A stretch of DNA of 37,722 bases, taken from the NCBI GenBank assembly GCA_900317105.1, contig ONFP01000013.1, forward strand, positions 1 through 37,722, in the 5' to 3' direction. Source of the stretch: an uncultured Succinatimonas sp. GTDB lineage: Bacteria; Pseudomonadota; Gammaproteobacteria; Enterobacterales; Succinivibrionaceae. Below, piece after piece: positions 32,717-37,722 of this stretch (position 1 is the stretch's first letter; each line of letters begins with the position of its first letter). The notes beneath the pieces were generated by a model that searched no databases, was not told the DNA's origin, and saw only the letters and a program-made list of their open reading frames with translations. Made by a program: the position numbers and the translations under genes.

Positions 32717-33946
32717 TTATTTCTTTCTGGCAGCTTCGTTAATAGCACGAATTCTGCTTGGTAATGTATATAGACGGATGAAGCCGTCACCGTCAGCCTG
32801 GCTGTATACCTGATCTGCACCGAAGGTTACGAAGTCAAAGTTGAACAGGCTGTTTGGAGAATCCTTCTGGATAATATCAATGTTACCCTTGTAAAGCTTC
32901 AGCACAACCTTACCATTAACTTCTTTAGCACACTCATCAGCAGCAGCCTGCAGAATGTCTCTCAGACGGGTGAACCATCTGCCGTCGTATACAAGCTGAG
33001 CAAACTCAACAGCTAAATGCTCACGGAATACTCTGGTTGACTTGTCTAAAACCAGCTGCTCAATAGCTCTTAAAGCCTTGTAGATAATGGTTCCGCCTGG
33101 GGTTTCATAACAGCCGCGAGATTTCATACCGACAAGTCTGTTCTCAGTTAAATCAATACGGCCGACACCATTTCTTGCACCTCTTTCATTCAGCTCTGAG
33201 ATAACCTCAAATGGGGTCATGCTCTTACCATTAATCTGAGTAACAATACCCTTCTCAATGGTCAGCTCAAAGGTTTCTGGAGTATCAGGGGCCTTCTCTG
33301 GAGAGGTTGTCCATACCCATACATTCTCGGTTGGAGCATTCCAGGTGTTCTCCAGCTCTCCACCCTCAGTTGAAATGTGTAGGCAGTTTGCATCACGGCT
33401 GTAGATCTTCTTTAAAGTGGTCTTGCAAGGAATGTTGCGCTCATTTAAGTAAGCCAGTAATTCCTCACGTGACTGCAGATCCCAGATTCTCCAAGGAGCG
33501 ATAACATCCAGCTGAGGAGCCAGGGCAGCAACAGCAGCTTCGAAACGAACCTGATCATTACCCTTACCGGTAGCACCGTGAGCAACAGCATCAGCACCTT
33601 CCTCTAGAGCACAGTCAACCATAGCCTTTGCAATGATAGGACGGGCAATAGCTGTACCTAACAGATATTCACCCTCATATAAAGCACCAGTCTTCATCAT
33701 CTCAAAGACATAGTCTTTAACGAATTCTTCTCTTAAATCCTTGATAATGCACTTAGAAGCACCAGACTGCTTTGCCTTCTGCTCGATACCTTCAAGATCT
33801 TCACGCTCCTGGCCGACATCAGCTACGAAACATACAACCTCACAGCCGTAGTTCTCCTTTAACCAAGGCACGATGGTTGAAGTATCAAGACCACCAGAAT
33901 AAGCAAGAATAACTTTTTTATACTGTTTGTTTTCATGTTTTAACAT
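32717..33946 (-). CDS. argG: Argininosuccinate synthase
   Basis: Joins citrulline and aspartate with ATP to argininosuccinate. The 409-aa protein starts its nucleotide-binding loop AYSGGLDTS at about residue 15 and carries [14 protein letters not shown], which binds citrulline and aspartate. The length fits the common ~400-aa class rather than the longer E. coli type. It follows argF by 15 bp, with GAGGA before its ATG. Confidence 0.95.
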   Translation of the reverse strand: MLKHENKQYKKVILAYSGGLDTSTIVPWLKENYGCEVVCFVADVGQEREDLEGIEQKAKQSGASKCIIKDLREEFVKDYVFEMMKTGALYEGEYLLGTAIARPIIAKAMVDCALEEGADAVAHGATGKGNDQVRFEAAVAALAPQLDVIAPWRIWDLQSREELLAYLNERNIPCKTTLKKIYSRDANCLHISTEGGELENTWNAPTENVWVWTTSPEKAPDTPETFELTIEKGIVTQINGKSMTPFEVISELNERGARNGVGRIDLTENRLVGMKSRGCYETPGGTIIYKALRAIEQLVLDKSTRVFREHLAVEFAQLVYDGRWFTRLRDILQAAADECAKEVNGKVVLKLYKGNIDIIQKDSPNSLFNFDFVTFGADQVYSQADGDGFIRLYTLPSRIRAINEAARKK

Positions 33947-33961
33947 TTTAAAATCCTCAAA

Positions 33962-34870
33962 TTAAGCGTTAATCAGTTTAGAAAGTACAGACATATGGAT
34001 GTGCAGACGGTTTTCAGCCTCATCAAATACAACTGATTTTTCTCCGTCCATAACTTCATCAGTAATCTCATATCCTCTATGGGCAGGCAGACAGTGCATT
34101 ACAATCTGAGCACCGGACTGCTCAACTAAAGAAGAATTAACCTGATAAGGCATGTACTTCTTCTTTACAGTATCAAGAGGAGTGTTATCACCCATTGAAA
34201 CCCATGTATCGGTATATACAACATCGAAGTTACGCAGCTTGCTGATATCGTTTTCAACAGCAAGTTTGCATCCGTTCTTAGCTGCAATTTCATGAGCCTT
34301 TATAAATACTGCTGCATCAGGGCTGCAGTTTTCAGGGCAGAAACAGGTAACATTTGCACCTAATATTGAACCTGCAACCAAAAGCGAATTGGTTACATTG
34401 TTACCATCACCCACATAAGCAACATTAACACCCTTTACCTTACCTAAATGCTCATAGACAGTCATATAGTCTGCCATTGCCTGAGCAGGATGATACAAAT
34501 CAGAAAGAGCATTGATAACAGGTACTGAACCATACTTTGCAAGCTCAGTAAGTGTATTCTGGGAGAATACTCTGCCAACAAGGCAGTCTACCCAGCGGCA
34601 TAGATTACGTGAATAATCTGCAATGGTTTCTCTCTTTCCAAGCTCACCGTTCTGAAGGTCAAGATAAACACCGTGACCGCCAAGTCTGTAGAAAGCAAGC
34701 TCAAATGTTGTTCTTGTTCTTAGTGATGGCTTTTCGAACATTATTGCACCGCTCCGACCAGCTAATACCCGGTCGTATTTCTTTGGATCCTTTTTCATAT
34801 CTATAGCGGTATTAATAATGTCCCAATAATCTTCTTGGCTAAATTCAAAGCCAGTTAAAAGATGACGCAT
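33962..34870 (-). CDS. argF: Ornithine carbamoyltransferase
   Basis: Makes citrulline from ornithine and carbamoyl phosphate. The 302-aa protein has the carbamoyl-phosphate loop as KPSLRTRTTFE (Leu where Thr is most common), HPAQAMADYMT, the ornithine-binding DTWVSMG loop and HCLPAHRG. The start at 34870 has GGGAG 7 nt upstream; upstream TTG and GTG codons are rejected. It heads argF-argG-argH. The 218-bp leader on the minus side holds partial TGAAT/ATGCA pairs near 35000-35020 that recall ArgR boxes but miss the right spacing. Confidence 0.95.
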   Translation of the reverse strand: MRHLLTGFEFSQEDYWDIINTAIDMKKDPKKYDRVLAGRSGAIMFEKPSLRTRTTFELAFYRLGGHGVYLDLQNGELGKRETIADYSRNLCRWVDCLVGRVFSQNTLTELAKYGSVPVINALSDLYHPAQAMADYMTVYEHLGKVKGVNVAYVGDGNNVTNSLLVAGSILGANVTCFCPENCSPDAAVFIKAHEIAAKNGCKLAVENDISKLRNFDVVYTDTWVSMGDNTPLDTVKKKYMPYQVNSSLVEQSGAQIVMHCLPAHRGYEITDEVMDGEKSVVFDEAENRLHIHMSVLSKLINA

Positions 34871-35052
34871 CACCAAACTCCCAAAATGAGGCAGGAATAC
34901 TCCTGCATGGATAAAAAATACAATCTTGAATAGAGTGTCTAGCTACTAGAATAAGCAAAATTGAAAGGGATATAAATGTATTGTTAATTTTGCATCATAT
35001 TTGTGCATAGTTTATTCAGGCGGTTTTTCTATGATGCAACAGAGGCATGTAA

Positions 35053-35077
35053 CGAAACGGCATAAAATGGCGTTTCG
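35053..35077 (-). terminator. Weak terminator hairpin after nudE
   Basis: CGAAACG (35053-35059) and CGTTTCG (35071-35077) are perfectly complementary, 12 bp past the nudE stop on the minus strand. No T-run follows. Confidence 0.45.
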
Positions 35078-35088
35078 CTCTTATTGTA

Positions 35089-35667
35089 CTAGAGGTAGTT
35101 GAGTTTTCTCATGGCGAGAGTTAGACAGGCGATTGCTCTTGATTCCGTCAGAGGAGAATCAACATCAAAAATTAGATCCCTAGCCTCGGCAGGTGAGACT
35201 TTTACAATGGCAATAGGTTCAGGTTCATCACCTACAAGAATCTTAGGATAGAGGTCGGTACACAGATAGGTAAACATCCTAAGCTGAAGCATACCAGGGG
35301 CCACTGTCATTTCCCTGCGCAGAAGAACGATATTTTTTGCTCCGAAGCCTATTTCCTCTTCAAGCTCGCGGTTGCAGGCTGTTACCCCATCCTCTCCGGC
35401 ATCAATTTTCCCTTTAACAAAACCTAGCTCATAACGCTCGAAGCCACAGGCATATTCCGAGGTAAGATAAAAATCATTTCCATCAAAAGGAACAGCAAGG
35501 ATTGCTCCGTTTCCACCGCTTAATCTTTCATAGGTTCTGCGGGTATTGTTTGAAAACTCCAGATCAAGCTCATCAACTGTAAAGAATCTTGATACCTTGT
35601 TTCTGCGTCTCTCAAGAATCTTAGGAACAGGCTTTTCTAATGCAGAAAGATCCATAAATAACACCAT
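35089..35667 (-). CDS. nudE: ADP compounds hydrolase NudE (Nudix)
   Basis: Hydrolyses ADP-linked nucleotides such as ADP-ribose, NADH and Ap3A in the family. The 192-aa protein carries a complete Nudix box from Gly86 to Phe108 (G-x5-E-x7-REL-x-EE-x-GF) and the NudE-like segments DLEFSNNTRRTYERL and YELGFVKGKID. The gene is divergent from hslR-hslO as in E. coli. The start may be the ATG at 35667 or the second one at 35655; neither has a clear ribosome site. Confidence 0.9.
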   Translation of the reverse strand: MVLFMDLSALEKPVPKILERRRNKVSRFFTVDELDLEFSNNTRRTYERLSGGNGAILAVPFDGNDFYLTSEYACGFERYELGFVKGKIDAGEDGVTACNRELEEEIGFGAKNIVLLRREMTVAPGMLQLRMFTYLCTDLYPKILVGDEPEPIAIVKVSPAEARDLIFDVDSPLTESRAIACLTLAMRKLNYL

Positions 35668-35779
35668 TTTTGATTAAATCATTGTTATACTTTATCACCG
35701 AAAAAGCTTTTTTCTAAAATTTTACGCTTAAATTTGTCCTTTGCCTTAAGACTGGACAAAGTACATATTGGCTTAATCT

Positions 35780-36178
35780 ATGGAACAGAATAATAAAGAA
35801 ACAGAAGTCAGACTGGATAAATGGCTTTGGGCGGCAAGATTCTATAAAACGCGCTCACTGGCAAGAAGCATGATTGAAGGCGGAAAGGTTGACTATAACG
35901 GTGTTAAAGCCAAACCATCCAGAACCGTTGAAATCGGGGCTTTAGTCAAGGTTCTTCAGGGCAATATCCGCAGAGAGGTCGAGGTTGTGAAGATTTCAGA
36001 TCAGAGAGGCCCTGCTGTCGTTGCTCAGACACTATATAAGGAAACAGAAAAAAGCATTGAGCAGAGAGAAAAGCAGATAGAACAGATTAGACTCAATTCA
36101 CTGCTGGCCCCTCATCCGGATGAGAAGCCTAATAAAAAAGATCGCAGAGCTCTCATCAATATGAAATATGGAAACTAG
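35780..36178 (+). CDS. hslR: Heat-shock protein 15, ribosome-associated S4-domain protein
   Basis: Binds 50S subunits that carry a stalled nascent chain and returns them to the cycle. The 132-aa protein has the S4 RNA-binding domain (VRLDKWLWAARFYKTRSLA, about residues 10-28) and the Lys/Arg-rich tail. It lies 4 bp before hslO, the usual partner. Confidence 0.93.
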   Translation: MEQNNKETEVRLDKWLWAARFYKTRSLARSMIEGGKVDYNGVKAKPSRTVEIGALVKVLQGNIRREVEVVKISDQRGPAVVAQTLYKETEKSIEQREKQIEQIRLNSLLAPHPDEKPNKKDRRALINMKYGN

Positions 36179-36182
36179 GTAA

Positions 36183-37055
36183 ATGCAGACATTTAATCAT
36201 AACAGTATTGAAAGATTTCTTTTTGATAATCATGGTGTAAGAGGTGAAATCACCAGATTAAAGACTCCATTTGAAGATCTGATTCATGATGACTATCCTG
36301 ACTGTTTGAAGAAAATAATGATGGAGCTGGCGGTATCCTCTGTGCTGGTTGCCTCAACCCTTAAAGACGGGTCTGAAATCATGGTGCAGATCAGAGGTGG
36401 AAAGGATGCTCCTTTAAAATATGCTCTGATTAATATCAGACAGGATTTAAGCTTCTACGGCTCCTGCGCACTCAAAGACAACAGTGCAGTTGAGAACAAT
36501 GCATCTATTCACGATCTCTGCGGACAGGATGGTATTCTGGCACTGTCTGTTTTTCCTCAGAACGGTGTTAAGTGGCAGGGTATTGTTGCCATGAACAACG
36601 AATCAATCGGAGCCACCTTGGAGGATTACTTCAAGAACTCTCAGCAGCTTCCTACCAGGTTCTTTATCAGCACTGATCTTCAGGAAAGACAGTCCGGCGG
36701 TATTATGCTGCAGATTATCCCTGAGGTTGAAGGTAACATTGAATCATTAGAGCATTTAAGTGTTCTAAGCGCTACTTTAAGTGCCAAGGAACTGTTTACC
36801 CTTCCTCTGGATGAATCCTTAGGCAGACTGTTTGCGCATGAGGAAACCAAAGTATTTGGTGAAAAGGAAGTGCTGTTCAAGTGTATCTGCTCAAAGGGTC
36901 GCTGTGAGAATGCTCTAATGCAGCTTGATCCTGCCGAACTCAAGAATATGGCCGAGGATCCAAAGGGCACTTCTATGACCTGTCAGCACTGTGGTAAAAC
37001 CTATACCTTTACTCAGGAAGAGCTTGCCTCTATGTACCGTAAGCTGTCCCAATAG
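36183..37055 (+). CDS. hslO: Redox-regulated chaperone Hsp33
   Basis: Holdase chaperone switched on by oxidation and unfolding. The 290-aa protein keeps the zinc-binding redox switch: Cys234 and Cys236 (CIC) plus Cys267 and Cys270 (CQHC). The N-terminal fold has the usual GGKDAPLKY segment. It is preceded by hslR by 4 bp. There is no clear terminator right after it. Confidence 0.94.
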   Translation: MQTFNHNSIERFLFDNHGVRGEITRLKTPFEDLIHDDYPDCLKKIMMELAVSSVLVASTLKDGSEIMVQIRGGKDAPLKYALINIRQDLSFYGSCALKDNSAVENNASIHDLCGQDGILALSVFPQNGVKWQGIVAMNNESIGATLEDYFKNSQQLPTRFFISTDLQERQSGGIMLQIIPEVEGNIESLEHLSVLSATLSAKELFTLPLDESLGRLFAHEETKVFGEKEVLFKCICSKGRCENALMQLDPAELKNMAEDPKGTSMTCQHCGKTYTFTQEELASMYRKLSQ

Positions 37056-37285
37056 GAAAATCTGTTTTAATTCAGCACATAGAGCACAAACTGAATAAAA
37101 AAATTTTATACATGCAAAAACATCATTCTGGTAAATGTCTGTGTCAACTGCCATGTTCATAAGCTGTAAGCGTTCTTACATCATAAGAACGGCTTAGACA
37201 GAAGAAGTCGCAAATAAAATGTCGAGTTTTTAAGTTACCTGCAAAGATAATCTGCAGGTTTACTAAGAATAAGATTGAGAAGTTA
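37056..37285. other. Gap after hslO with hairpins
   Basis: No gene is supported. It holds an imperfect stem near 37157-37187 (TAAGC-TTCTT with AAGAA-GCTTA) and a clean one with ACCTGCA / TGCAGGT arms (37238-37260). Neither has a T-run on either side. Confidence 0.3.
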
Positions 37286-37468
37286 CTAGGCAGGATTGAA
37301 TTTATCCTGTCCCTGTCTGTAGCGAGGACATTTCCAGTCAACAGGAAGTTCTGAGAAAGGAGTTCCAGGATCAACATCCTGAGTACTGTCACCAAGATCC
37401 GGATCATATACATAACCGCAGACACTGCATACATATCTTCTTGAAGCAGTTGTATAGACAATATCATC
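37286..37468 (-). pseudogene. Rubredoxin remnant: no start codon and fourth Cys lost
   Basis: The minus strand reads as a rubredoxin from [18 protein letters not shown] to the end. The first Cys pair is intact (VCSVCG), but the second, normally CPVCG in PDDWVCPVCG, reads CPRYR, so the fourth iron ligand is Tyr and the next Gly is Arg. No ATG, GTG or TTG lies in frame near the expected start; the nearest in-frame ATG codons are inside unrelated sequence (37564 and 37615). This is best explained as a decayed rubredoxin gene. A sequencing error would need several changes at once. Confidence 0.6.
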
Positions 37469-37538
37469 TAGAGGAAGGGTTGGGTAGACAGGAAAACAGG
37501 GGAAAAGTAAGGGGGAGGGAATCTTCGGCTGCGGGCAA

Positions 37539-37559
37539 TTCGCAGACAGTGTCTGCGAA
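37539..37559. repeat. Perfect short palindrome between two minus-strand genes
   Basis: TTCGCAGACA (37539-37548) and TGTCTGCGAA (37550-37559) are exact inverted copies around one base. It lies just after the partial gene at 37566-37722 and has no T-run. It may be part of a weak terminator or a repeat unit. Confidence 0.45.
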
Positions 37560-37565
37560 ATCATC

Positions 37566-37722
37566 CTACTGCTGCTCACAGTAAACACAGTCAGGACCAG
37601 CAAAGACCATGGCATAGGCTTTTACATTCTTGCCTTTAAAGTCCAGAGCGGATTTGTACTTTAAAACCTGCTCAGAGGCTTCGAAAATTGCGTTCTTTAA
37701 GGTGTTTTCACCACTATGATCT
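37566..37722 (-). CDS. C-terminus of a protein, perhaps an AAA-ATPase/PD-(D/E)XK type protein (partial)
   Basis: Only the last 51 codons are present, ending Cys-Val-Tyr-Cys-Glu-Gln-Gln before TAG. The stretch [19 protein letters not shown] resembles the C-terminal region of the DUF1703/PDDEXK_9 proteins common in gut anaerobes, but this is only a resemblance by eye. The rest lies outside the window. Confidence 0.4.
   Translation of the reverse strand, partial: DHSGENTLKNAIFEASEQVLKYKSALDFKGKNVKAYAMVFAGPDCVYCEQQ

Noticed and set aside
34990-35025. ArgR boxes upstream of argF
   Set aside because: TGAAT and ATGCA-type half-sites are present on the minus strand but the spacing is one base too long for the consensus box.
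37286-37615. The full 109-codon frame as an intact rubredoxin-containing gene
   Set aside because: Its first 50 residues overlap the end of the preceding gene in another frame, look random, and the fourth iron ligand is missing.
1-37722. tRNA or rRNA genes, CRISPR arrays, insertion sequences, prophage genes
   Set aside because: No T-loop or acceptor-like patterns, no regularly spaced repeats, and no transposase or phage protein were seen in any frame.

Overview
The window reads as chromosomal DNA of a low-GC, probably anaerobic gammaproteobacterium. Gene order repeatedly matches Escherichia coli in short blocks: typA next to glnLG, gmk-rpoZ-spoT, rpmG-rpmB divergent from coaBC-dut, and nudE divergent from hslR-hslO. 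The four-subunit ferredoxin-linked 2-oxoacid oxidoreductase, the rubredoxin remnant and the reverse-transsulfuration genes are typical of anaerobes. The best guess is the family Succinivibrionaceae (Succinivibrio, Anaerobiospirillum, Ruminobacter). This is an inference from protein similarity and synteny, not from a marker gene.

Layout. 1-1137: the start of a secreted protein behind a structured leader, and a secreted M15 peptidase, both on the minus strand. 1434-6011: typA, then glnL-glnG (NtrB-NtrC), whose catalytic motifs are clearly damaged. 6187-10275: a leader peptide ending Cys-Met-Cys-Met-Cys-Met, then metQ-metN-metI and a PLP aminotransferase. 10580-14807: 2-oxoacid:ferredoxin oxidoreductase subunits gamma-delta-alpha-beta and a phenylacetate-CoA ligase. 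14993-18178: a leader peptide ending in six Cys codons, then a SAM methyltransferase, an MccB/MetB-type enzyme and an MccA/CysK-type enzyme, a likely methionine-to-cysteine module. 18280-19617: a MATE transporter. 20246-25004: a DUF3334/CheX-like protein, engB, gmk, a candidate small RNA, rpoZ and spoT. 25079-27205: an alpha/beta hydrolase and a G3E (CobW-like) GTPase. 27337-29065 (minus): an OmpA-family porin, rpmG, rpmB. 29394-31171: coaBC-dut. 31244-35667 (minus): argH, argG, argF, nudE. 35780-37055: hslR-hslO. 37286-37722 (minus): a decayed rubredoxin and the tail of another protein.

The two most interesting signals are regulatory. First, two short ORFs missed by ordinary size cut-offs end in runs of codons for the amino acids their downstream operons handle (Cys-Met for methionine uptake, Cys for cysteine synthesis), so both operons look controlled by ribosome stalling on a leader peptide. 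Second, NtrC keeps its receiver and DNA-binding domains but has lost the GAFTGA loop, the Walker A lysine, the Walker B aspartate and one arginine finger, while its partner NtrB has an altered G1 box. This pair seems to have evolved away from sigma-54 activation. A 24-bp dyad shared by the metQNI and oxidoreductase promoters suggests that one regulator ties these two operons together.
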